DNA of 64,000 bases from NCBI RefSeq assembly GCF_949628265.1, contig NC_088788.1:27080335-27144334 (forward strand), in the 5' to 3' direction. The notes under the pieces are model-generated. The model was not told the DNA's origin, did no database searches, and saw nothing but the letters and a program-made list of their open reading frames with translations. This document shows, one piece after another, positions 23,501-34,400 of the stretch (position 1 is its first letter; the number at the start of each line of letters is the position of its first letter). This DNA comes from Cloeon dipterum. Taxonomy: Eukaryota; Arthropoda; Insecta; Ephemeroptera; Baetidae. The position numbers and the translations under genes are program-made.

Positions 23501-26500
23501 CCTGTGAGTGTAATTTCAAAGGTGACCTTTGAGATGTGCCTAGAGCACCAAATCTCAATGTAACCGCTCACCCAGAGAGTGCTCCTTTTATCAGCATATC
23601 ACGGTGCAGCTCACAACACACGACCAAATCTTTTGGGGCCGCGTCAGCGACCTGCCCACGTCGAAATGTGCAGCTTCATTTTTATAAATTGTTTTTAAAT
23701 GCGTCGTGCTAAATTTGATATTCCAATCTTACGTATTACGGCGAGTAATGATCATAATTGCGCCTAGCTAGTGTGATCCATCAAGTGTGACTTCGCGTCA
23801 CTCAAGCGTACAACCCTTTCCTGTTTGCTAGCTAGTCAAGTGCCATAAAGTATTCAGCTTGTCAAAAATAAAAACTTCGCTCGTAATATCGGTTGCAATT
23901 TTTAAATTTTAATGGTTAGACCAAGATGAAGTCATGTTGGTCTGTACCCTACCCTTTTGTGGTACAGTTCATTAGATTAGATTAGATTTTCTGATACAAT
24001 TATTCACCAGAAAAGTAGATTACCGTGCGATTATATATTTTTTTGCAAAAAAAATCGCATTCTTGGCAGAGGCATTGACCAAGAAGTGATAAAAAACGAA
24101 TTTTCCCACGGAGATATTATTTTGCTGTCCAGGCAGGGCGTGCTAACCATATTTTTTTAAATTAAATCCAGTGGTGCAGAACGCACGTTCGGCGCACGGT
24201 TAATAATTGCACATTGTCTGGCGGCTGATATGCGATGACCTACGACCTGCCAGGTACTGCCATAAACGGTACTGTTGGAATAAAAACAAACTCACTGCTC
24301 GAGAATGAGCGCGCGCGATAAGACAATATGCTTTTCTTTCTCACATCACTCTCGTCCAGCAGCACTAATTACGGACAACAACGATCAGTTCCTCGAGCAC
24401 GCCGACGCCACAACATCTTGGGCTTTTAAATTTATTAGTCATTGTTAGTGCCAGACGACGGATATATAAATCATGGATTTTAATTTTTCTCCTGAGGGAT
24501 GTGTAAAACGCTGATTTTATGCTTCATAGCAAGCAAATTTGCTTGTGGTCTGATTTGATTTCTGACTAAGTCGTTTCATAAATTTAATTCAATATCTAAT
24601 AGGAATTATCGAGAATGGAGAGGCGATGCATTTCAATAAAAACAGAAAGATGTTATTTAAAACTGAAGAATTTCGCTCAAACTTGAGATAGAGCGCTGAA
24701 ATATTAAAAAAAATTAAAAGAGTAAAAAACGACAAATTTTTCGGAAAGGCAAATATTTAAATTTAAGAACTATTCTTATCTACCATACAATTTCCCAATT
24801 GCTTGTTGTTTTTAAAGGCTGATAGTACTTAAGGAAATCAGGATTTTGGTTGAAATTTTCTTTTAAGTTTTGTTAAGTACAGAAAACTAAAAACATGAAA
24901 ATCTGAAAACTTCCAATGAGGGATATATCGATATAAACCGATTTAGCTACATTTGCATTTCAGTTAACTCGAAAAATATAAGTACTAATTATTAATTCAT
25001 CTAGATTTTAGTTAAGAAAATAAGTAAAATTTTAAATTCTTACCTTAAATTTAAAATCCAGTATTCCCTTTATTCTTCCTCGCTTTCAACTTCGCACCAG
25101 TCACGAATTGGTATTTCTCACAACCCCGTCGTGACAGCGCCGCAGTGGACTAGTTTTGTGACCAATATGGCAGACCTCTCAGTAATAATTGCTGGAAGGT
25201 GCTTAATCTCCCTGCCTCTCTTTGGCACCTACAATAAGGCAGCCGCGCGCGGAGCGTGTGTGTGTTTGATCTCGGTGACCTGCAGTTTCAGATTTCATGT
25301 TCATGTACCCTGCCATAATAATACACACGCAGCAGTCCCCTTTTATGAATCGCGCTCGGTTAATTCTCTCATACACGCCTTTGTGCCAGTTGGAACCTTC
25401 GGCTTAGCCAGTTCGCACCTCCCGGCCAGGCCTCACTTTGCAATGTTTTCAGGTGGCGATGAGGCGTCGCAGCCCCTCCGACGCCTCGTCTCCATGTCCG
25501 ACGTGCCGCCCGAGAGCAACGTCCTCAGGAAGGTGGCCAGTCTCACCCTGGACAGGGCGACCATCGATCAGAGGGTGGCCAGGCCCAAGAACATGCCGCA
25601 GAAGCTCGAGTACCAGATTTACGAGAAGTTCGAAGGTGAGTTTCATTTTTCTTCAGCAAGGCGCTGACGCGTGAATCGCCTTTAATGTTTCATTTCCTCG
25701 AGCTGATTGATACGCAATAATTGAAAGTGTATTGGGCGCGGTTTGCCTGCGAACAAACCCAATTTTATTGTTCCAGTATGGTTGCGTTTGTTTCTTGTAT
25801 TCGATTACCTCTTTCGAAACTACTCTGCGATCGCATTTATTAGCCTTCTAATTTGAGACGGCCGACGCTTGGTGAAATTTTTCAAAGCGGAATCGTTCTC
25901 TTTATGAGAATTAAAAGGATCATCTTGTGGGCGTAGATGCACACACGTCAATTATTATTACCGCGGCAGACTGTGTGGTGTGCATGTGGGAGGTTATTCG
26001 AGACGCTTTTGTTATTTCTTTAACTCGTAAGGAGCAGAAGATCGAGACAGTCATTGTCTTCCTTCCTTCGCTGGCGTGCTCAATAATTTCACTGGAAACT
26101 CAGACACGCGAACCTGTTTTCTTCATATCCGCTCATAAAAGAAATATTTTGCCGCTCCATTAATGTGAGTATTTTTAAACTTAAGTTTCCAGTAATATAT
26201 ATTTTATTATCCTGCAAAAATTAATTCGTGGTCGCGTATGTGGATTGAATTTAATCAGATTATATATCCTCCGATCGTTGACAAATCTAAATATATCATG
26301 TATTGTATACTTGCGTCTCAAATTTGTTGATTGAACAGAGTGCTCCGGTATTATTTTGCTGGATAACCATGAGTCTTGAATTTTTAATTTTGCAGGTCAA
26401 ATGCTCATTAACTGGTTCCTGACCGCTTTCGGCGAGGATCACTACCTGCGTCTCCTGCTCACCCCGCAGGATTTGCGCATCCTGGTAGCGCAGTTTGCGA

Positions 26501-29500
26501 CACACATGTTGGTCGCCGGCGTGATCAAGCAAATCGTGGACAAAGACGCACCTTTGGAAAATCTCTTCAGGGTAAGGACTTACGCCGTTAGTATTTTAAG
26601 AAACAGTGCCTCTTATTTTCATATCCTGCACAAGAAAAAACTAAGACTGCTAAGAAATTTATCAAATTTATTGATTTGATTTTCCATAAATTGTTATGTT
26701 AGTTTTTCATGTATGCAGTTTTCACATTTGGAAATATTTCTGTAATATTTTAGCCTGACCTGATGTACTACTGGGCCCACTCAGAAACCCCAGCCAACAT
26801 GCCATGTACACCAGGCAGGCTGCCCAGTGCTGCCTGGCCGCCGGCCCTACCTGACATCCAAGCCATCCAACCAGCCGTCTCGAAACCTGGTGCAAGATAC
26901 TCTGAAGCTGGTTGGTACATCTATTTTTCAATATGAGAATCACTGATTTTTTAACAATTAAATTTTGTTCTAACATTTGTTGGGGAGAATGTTTGTGCCT
27001 TGCATTTCTCATTCCATATTCTTGTGTCATTCCAAATATTTTTGGCACGATGATTGCCGATATTTATTTGTTATTTAACAAAAAAAATGTTCTAACATGC
27101 TCATTAATGTGGTGGCTGGATTGGTTGGAATATGCTTGCAAACAGATTTAAGTGAAGGTGGTATGGCAAAATCGAAGGGTCCCCCTGACTATTCTGCTTC
27201 ATTGCCTGCAACTCCCATTGGAGATGTTCTTCCTAAGGGCCCAGGTAATACACACAATTTGAACGAATTTTGTTCCAACTATTTTTTTACTGGGCTGCAA
27301 TTAAAATTTTTCACTCTCATCCAGAGTTCCAACAAGTAGTGATTGGTCTCAAGAGAGAGCACAAGGATAGTCTAGAGCGCCTATCGCGCAGTCAGGAGCT
27401 TTCCACCTTCAACCTGCGTGGAGAGTACGCTGAAAAGTTGGCAGAGGCAGAGGAAAAAATTCATAGGTTGGAGGAAATGATTGAATCTCTAAAACAAGAG
27501 GTTGAGCGTTATAAAACCTTAGCTGATATTCAGGTAAATTCCAATCGCTATCGTGGTCGGTCAAAGTATGCAACCGGCCGAGCACTGGAGCTGTACAGGT
27601 TGCGTTACTCGATCTTTGTTTTCTCTGCGTTACAGCAACTGACTCAGAGTGCACAAATGGACTTTGACTCTCCAAAGGTGGAGCAAAGGCCATTGCCGGG
27701 CGATTCTGCGGCAAAATCTCCAAACCCCACCAATTCTAGTCCAGAGGCCGAAGAAAAAGAGCGAGAATCGCCGACCGAAAAGAACTCCGTCAGCAGTGCC
27801 TCAATTTTGGAAAAAGTGGAGTCTCCAGTACCTGAATCTCCTGCTGTGCAAGTTCCACCTACCCCGTCACCTGTCCCACCACCGCCGCCGCCACCACCTC
27901 CTCCACCCCCAGCTAGCGATTTCGCGCCTCCTCCTCCCCCGATGCCTCCCTCATTTGGACCACCCCCGCCGCCTCCTCCTCCTCTACCACCCGTAATGGG
28001 GCCTCCACCGCCTCCACCTCCTCCACCACTTTCGGGAATGACGCCTCCGCCACCTCCGATGCCCTCTGGGGGCCCACCGCCGCCTCCACCCGCTCCAGGA
28101 ATGGGTCCTGCTCCTCCACCATTACCAGAGGGTGCCTCGTCAGGTTTGCCACCTTCGTTGCCGCCTCCACCACCTGGAGGCTGGGCTTCAAACCAAGCAA
28201 GTAAGTATAAAGGAGTGAACATTTTGTTTAACTGGAAAAAGTTTTGAGTTAGACTTATTATAGTTTGAGTTTCATTTAATTTAGACTCTTATTAAATTCG
28301 AACGTTAGATATAAATGGTAAATTCATAGTCTCCCTGCCTTTTTCAACATACGATCCGCCCTTAGTTTTACCAGGACCTGTTACTGGTAAGTCCCAATAG
28401 AAGAAATTGCTTGTTCATGTGCGCAGGTCTATAATTGTGCTGAGCAAATTAGCTTAGATTGCTTTAGTGAAAATAAATGTGCTACTTGTTTGCTTTGCCT
28501 CATTTCAAAATGAAAAAAGGGAATGTTCCAAACTCTTCTTTTTTCCAGCCATGAGGAAAGCGCCGGTCAATCCTCCGATTCCTATGAAGCCTCTCTACTG
28601 GACCAGAATCATAGTTCCCGAAAATGCTCAAATACCAGCTCAAGCCTCCCCTCCACCATCTCCAAGCTCAGAACCCGCTAAGTCCCCAACCGCTCTATGG
28701 TTAAAACTCGAGGAAGCTAACATCGAGAGTCTCAACGAATTCACAGACCTTTTCTCCAGGCAAATTGTGGAGAGGAAGCCAGCAAAGAAGAAACAGGAGA
28801 GGCCACTAAAAATGGAGGTATATTTTTTTAAACTCTATTGCACCGGATCTAATAAATGAAAAATAGGCAGTAAAGATTTTGGATGGAAAGCGATCTCAGC
28901 GAGTTGGAATTTTATCGTCAAGTTTGCACCTTGAATTTCCTGAAATAGAAAATGGTATTTAATCTGGACTTAACTTCCCCATTTTCTGATAACACCACAT
29001 TACAGCTATATATCATTTTGATACCTCGGTTGTGAGCCTTGAAGCCTTACAACAAATTTACGAAGTGGTAAGTCAATTTGGAACCTTAATATTTGAGTTG
29101 AGCTAAATCTGCGTTTGTTTCTTGCAGAGAGCCACAAATGAAGAGTTAGAATCAATTAGAGACCACGTAAAGAACAAACCCGACGTTCCCTTAGACAAAC
29201 CTGAACAGTAATTTGTACATAACAATTTTGAATATGCCCTGAAACTTCTTTTGTTACAGATTTTTGTACGAGCTATCTGAGATACCAAATTTCGCAGACA
29301 GAATCTCCTGCTTCATGTTCCAGAACGAGTTCGATAACGCAATCATAAATTTAAGCAGCAAATTAAGCAACATTTCCTCCACATGCGAAGTAATTGAAAC
29401 GTACATTTTCTCTTCTACACTAGTATCAAGTTGAATTTTAAATCAGCTCCTTATGTCGTCTGAGAGTTTGCAATCCGTACTCAGCATTATTTTGGCGCTG

Positions 29501-30480
29501 GGTAATTATATGAACGGAGGCAACAGAGCTAGAGGACAAGCTGATGGTTTTGGTCTAGAGATTCTTCCAAAATTGCGTGACGTGAAAAGCAGAGACAACA
29601 GTATCACGCTCCTCCACTACATCGTAATGATTTATATGAAGGCAAAAATAAATAACTACAAAGTTTTTGAGACAACACTCAACATGCAATGAATTTTTAG
29701 CGTCAGGATTCTACCAAAGTTTTGGAGATGCCTGTGCCAACTCCAGAGCCCGGTGACATAGACCGGGCGGGTCAGGTCGAGTTTGATGACGTTGAATTGG
29801 AGCTAAAAAGACTCAACAAGGAACTCGACAGTAATAATTAAAGTTTCTTATACGAGCAGAATATGTCTAATTTTTTACTATAGTCTGTCAGAGAAAATCG
29901 GACCGCGTTATAATTGCTTCGTCTGAAGAACATTTGCAGCCCTTTAAAGAAAAAATGGAAACCTTTTTAGAGAAAGGTAAAAAATAAATTTAAATAAATG
30001 GAATAAACTGTAGCTATTTTTCCGCAGCTCGAAGACAATGGTCTGATGAAAATGAAGCGCTAGTGGAAGCCAAATTAAAGTATACATTGTTCAAAGCAAT
30101 GATTGTGTTGAGCTAAATATAAATGTACAGGTTTAGTACGGTCATGAAGTTCTACCAGTTTGTGCCAAAGGGCGTCAAACTGCAGGATGCGGCGCCCAAA
30201 GACTTTTTCATTTTCTGGTCACCTTTCTGCAAGGATTTTAAAGATATCTGGAAGAGAGAGCAGACAAAAATGATCAAGGAAAAGATCCAGGAGGCAAAGA
30301 AGAAGCAGGAGGAAAAGAAAACCAAGGTGCAAAAGATGAAGAAGGGTGAGGGTGGTTTGGTAAGTACATCTGACAATGAGCTTCGTAACAAAGTGCGAGT
30401 TTTAATTTTGCTATGTGATCCCACAGAAAGCCAAGTTGATGAAAAGAGGACTCAAAACCGACCCCAGTGCTAATCACTGA
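20583..30480 (+). CDS. capu: Formin, cappuccino / formin-2 family
   Basis: Actin nucleator acting with Spire in oocyte and intracellular meshwork. Exons: 20583 (or 20847)-20861, 21038-21190, 22134-22752, 25453-25635, 26396-26571, 26754-26910, 27146-27244, 27325-27533, 27636-28200, optional 28366-28386, 28549-28817, 28867-28954, 29006-29067, 29128-29207, 29260-29389, 29447-29641, 29701-29830, 29884-29976, 30028-30079, 30131-30359, 30427-30480. Length is 1192 aa from 20847 or 1280 aa from 20583. In order: a low-complexity N-terminus; an autoinhibitory CID-like block ([30 protein letters not shown]); a coiled coil (exon 8); proline-rich FH1 (about 27853-28190); FH2 from KPLYWTRI through [25 protein letters not shown] to FYQFVPKG; and a basic Spire-binding-type tail. 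The ATG at 20847 (MGNLQG) resembles the formin-2 start MGN. The ATG at 20583 is in frame and first after a stop at 20556. Confidence 0.94.
22753..25452 (+). other. Large capu intron (after exon 3)
   Basis: 2.7 kb without family-supported exons. An open frame from 25131 runs directly into exon 4. The acceptor at 25452 keeps the long-isoform frame, so this is treated as intronic, but an alternative promoter is possible. Confidence 0.5.
28366..28386 (+). other. 21-nt capu microexon (possible cassette)
   Basis: The segment has an acceptor (CCGCCCTTAG) and a donor (GTAAGT), is exactly 21 nt, and adds ILPGPVT between FH1 and FH2. Flanking exon phases join in frame with or without it. The skipped form gives ...[11 protein letters not shown], like the Drosophila TMRKSAVNPP junction. 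Confidence 0.55.
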
Positions 30481-31150
30481 TCAACAAAGTTGCCTTAACA
30501 GTCAGCTACAGTATTTCTTACAACCAGAGAATGATTTTAGTCAAAGCAAACTCAAAGATGATACATTCGCCTTTTATCGTTATTTATTTCTCACCAGATG
30601 TGAAAACATATCCTTTTGTGATCGAACATTTTATTTCGCACATCTGGTTTTACTATATAGCTGCTAGAACTTACAATTTTCGTCATGCAAAGGCATAATT
30701 TTTTATTAAATGTTTTTGTACTGATTAATGGTAATAATTAAAAATTTATAGTTATATAAGATAATACCGCGATCATTAAGCACAATAAACACAATTTTGT
30801 GTAATTGGAAATAAAGTGAACAGCGTCAGATTAGCGTAGCAAAATTTGAAGGTAGAAATATTGTAAAAACACGTATTTATACTATTCTTATGCTGAGATA
30901 TATACGAAACTAAATAAAAATGAAAGAAAAAATAATGATAAAATGCTGTTTTAATTAACGAGATAACAACTGCAGTCGATTGTATTAAAGACATCGACTT
31001 TCTAGTATGATCAACTGAAAAAAATATAGTATAAACAAATATTGATATAAAAAATAGCAATAAACGGTACTATGTACAATAAAATAATCATGTTTTGGCA
31101 TGTTTTTTCCAAAATAATAAAATCGCCACAAAAATAAAAAAATTCTCTAC
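30481..31150 (+). other. capu 3' UTR and intergenic
   Basis: AT-rich. AATAAA hexamers at 30784-30789 and 30810-30815 are plausible poly(A) signals. No gene was seen before the bark promoter. Confidence 0.5.
30810..30815 (+). terminator. Candidate poly(A) signal for capu
   Basis: AATAAA about 330 nt after the stop codon. A second hexamer sits at 30784-30789. Confidence 0.4.
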
Positions 31151-31232
31151 ACGCACTCACAATCCAGCGGCTGGTGGCTTGCGGGTTCGGCTTTTGCTGC
31201 CCCCTGGTCGCAGCAACCCGACACGCTGGCCG

Positions 31233-31399
31233 CACCTGAACAGGTAGCAGTCACCTGCGTGACGTCAGCCGCTGCGCAGGCGGCCAATGAGCGATCAGCG
31301 AGAAGGGAAGGGAACGCGGCGGCGGCGGTGGCGACCGCGACGAGCAGAGAAAAACAGTCAGCAGTCAGTTATTCGTTTTGCGTGTCTGAGAGCAGAGGT
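31233..31399 (+). promoter_or_regulatory. bark promoter: E-boxes, CAGGTAG, CRE, CCAAT, Inr and DPE-like element
   Basis: A GC-rich TATA-less region. CACCTG at 31233-31238 and 31252-31257, CAGGTAG at 31241-31247, the palindrome TGACGTCA at 31260-31267, and CCAAT at 31284-31288. An arthropod-type initiator TCAGTT lies at 31365-31370. At the exact +28 spacing, AGAGGT (31394-31399) matches the DPE consensus at five of six positions. Factor assignments are by motif only. Confidence 0.5.
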
Positions 31400-31471
31400 G
31401 CGTGCACGCGGCATGCTTCGTGTCCGACGAGTGGCTAGCCGATTGTGAGAGAGGAGCGCGAGTGTCCGACA

Positions 31472-34400
31472 ATGGCTTGTGCGTGGGTGCTGCTGCTGGC
31501 GGCCGTGACACTGGTCGCCGCCGAAGACCTGCCCGGCGGAGTCATCACGGGCACGCAGCGGCTGGACAGAGGCCCGTACAACGTGATGAACGACATCGTC
31601 GTCGCCGAGAAGGGACAGCTCGAACTGGGGCCGGGCGTGCAGCTTAGGTTCTACCCCCGCACCGGAATCATCGTCCACGGCATCCTAAGGACGCAGGTGC
31701 GTGCCTTTTTAAATTTCCTCTCGCCGCACACCTGACGGAAGGAAGGGTTTCTTTCAGGGAAGATTGAACACACGCAAAAGCAATGAAAATGAATAATGGT
31801 ACATACATACAAGGGGATTCGACAAGAAAATGATTTTTTAAAAGGTCAAAAGCCGCTAATTTAAATATTTATTAAAATTGTAAAATTGGTAAAATTGGTG
31901 AGTACTTTAAAATTGCTAAATTATTATAAAATTTGTGCCATAAACAATGCAAATTTATCTTGACTTATTTAAATATCTCAAACCGATTGAACTACTTGAG
32001 AATGCCTTTCAAAGTAAGCTCAAATTTAATTTGGGATGTATAATGCGTTGCACAATCTACTCTTTATATAAAAAGTGTTTAAAGTCATCAGATATATATG
32101 CGAAAATATCAGACTGAGACTTATTCAGGAGGCATAAAAATCCGGTTTAATGTGATAATCCCCATAAAATAACACAAGGAATAATTTTAAATGGCTTAAC
32201 AGACTGGTTTTTAATTCTATAATATACCGTGACTATGCATTGCAAAATTATCCACCAGGTCAGGCATGCCTTTAGGAAGGCAGTTTAAACGGTTGGAGCG
32301 ACACCTTCAACAACCGTTGCGATTTTTCCAGCCCGCATGTTGACACGACCGCGTGCCGCGTAATTGAATTACATTTCCAAACACAGAGGCTTATCTCGCT
32401 TCTCTCAACTCATTCTTATCACACTCCAATTAACCTGAAAGATTAGCCCAAGTTGCAATACAATTAAATGTCAGAGATCTGCATATTTCCCGGAGCAGAC
32501 CTGGTCTGTGGTCTGTCCGCCCCTTCATTCCATGAGAAAAAGTGAGGTACGGGCTCTCACAACAAAAACAGTCGCTGTGTTGCCACGATTACGTACCTGA
32601 CTGAGAGAAGAAATCCCGAGCGCAGACGACCCCTTATTGTGAACCTTTGGCCTGAAGAGATGCGAGGAAACCGATTGAAGGAGAGTTGGCAAAGGGGCGT
32701 TTCACAACCGAACGAGGAATGCAGTGCTTTTCCGCTGTCTCGATTCATTTCCATTCAGAACGAGCATCCAGGCAGGGCAGGGCAGGGGGTTTTGAATTTT
32801 CATATACCACTTCCGCTATTATTGTGCCATCGGTTGTTATCGCAGGGTTTTTTGAATGAATGCCAAGCACAACCTAATACTCCGAATTTGAATGAGCTTG
32901 AGATCTCTCTGGTCAGAATTTAAATTCTAAAAGACGCGTGAGTGCGATCAATCTTTTTGCCTATGAATTTATGAGACAGAAAATTTACTATCTATACCAA
33001 AATTTGCATAAATTTGAAATTCACTTGTACAGTAAAAATCTAATTAATTTTTGAATTAAAATATTTCTTTACCAAAAACTGGTCGAATTTAATTAAATAG
33101 CTCTGAAATCAACGAGTAAAAATGATATCCGTATGTACAATATCTTATCTAGAATTGCAATTTATTTCCATTATTTTCGGTAAGAGATCTTGAGTATACC
33201 AATCAATTTAATAAATTAGCCCATTTGATTCGTGTTTATTGGTTCCAAACGTCCGTATGCTTCGTCACCTTTGTTTAAAATCAAAGCTGAAGAGTTTTTT
33301 TTAAGGCAAAAGAATAATCGCAAAAAATTTAATGAAATTTTTGATTTTTATGTTCAACTGCATATCAAATTTTTCCTCGACCAAAAGTCACTTTTTTATT
33401 CAAATTGAAAATGAGTAAATGAAGTCATCTCCTTCCATGCGTGTAAACGTATAGGTTCACAACGGCCATCATTTGGTTGTTGCTTTTAAATGGATTAAAA
33501 GGCGCAGTTTTAAGCTTGCGGATAGCGACGGTTGGCGTCCTTGGTTTTATTGCACATGAGAGATGACCGTTGAGCGCGAGTACCTGACTGGGGGCCAGGG
33601 TGTGCGCTCGGCCAATCAGGTGGCGGCGGCACCTGTTGCAAAATCCCACTTTGCAGAAGCGAAGGGGAAGCATCGTATAGTGAAAATTCAACCAGCGTCA
33701 CAGCCCACTCCTCTTTTACATTACAATATTCTAAACGGCTGGTTGGGAGACCAACGGTCGTATTTTGATATTAATAATAAATTCTTTCGGCGTGCTCTTC
33801 AATTCAAACAATCGATAATCGGCCCCTAAGGAGCGGAGAGTTGCTTTTATTGCGCGTGACCAATGCGGGGATTGTGCTTATCCACGGGCCGCAAAATTTA
33901 ATATTTTGCTTTTGTCCATTGTTGCTGCCGGCGAGAATCGCGAAAGAGGCGAAATTGAATAAGACATTGTTGTCCGTTTCTTTTTGCTGATGAGACTCGG
34001 TCCTTTCATTTGGCGCGCTTTTCATCTGTTATAAAGACAGTCTTTGCGGGCAATCAGGCTTAATTTGGTCCAGACACACTTTCAGCAGAGATGCAAAAAG
34101 CAGTTTTTTTTCATTCAATTTGTATCATTACAAGGAGCGGAACCAACGTTGCATTTAATTTGGAATTGTTCATGAAAAACTCGCTTGACAGGCTCTTCAA
34201 GTGGAATTCAGTCTTAAATGATAAACTGTAACGGGTCGGTTAAATTAAGAATGAAAATTCTAATTTTTACCGGTGGATGTTAATTTTACAGTTTACTGCA
34301 TCCATTCTTACCTCTGCTCTGTTTGCCTGGTGTGAAAATCGGGAAAATCACCTTTGCACTAAAACCAATCGTGTCCATTCTGCATGGGATTTCTTCTATA

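Noticed and set aside
25131-25452. Open frame extending upstream of capu exon 4
   Set aside because: A proper acceptor at 25451-25452 joins exon 3 in the correct phase and matches capu. The upstream frame has no family resemblance.
27644-28222. Long glycine-rich minus-strand frame
   Set aside because: Shadow of the proline-rich FH1 exon; no start context, splice sites or family support.
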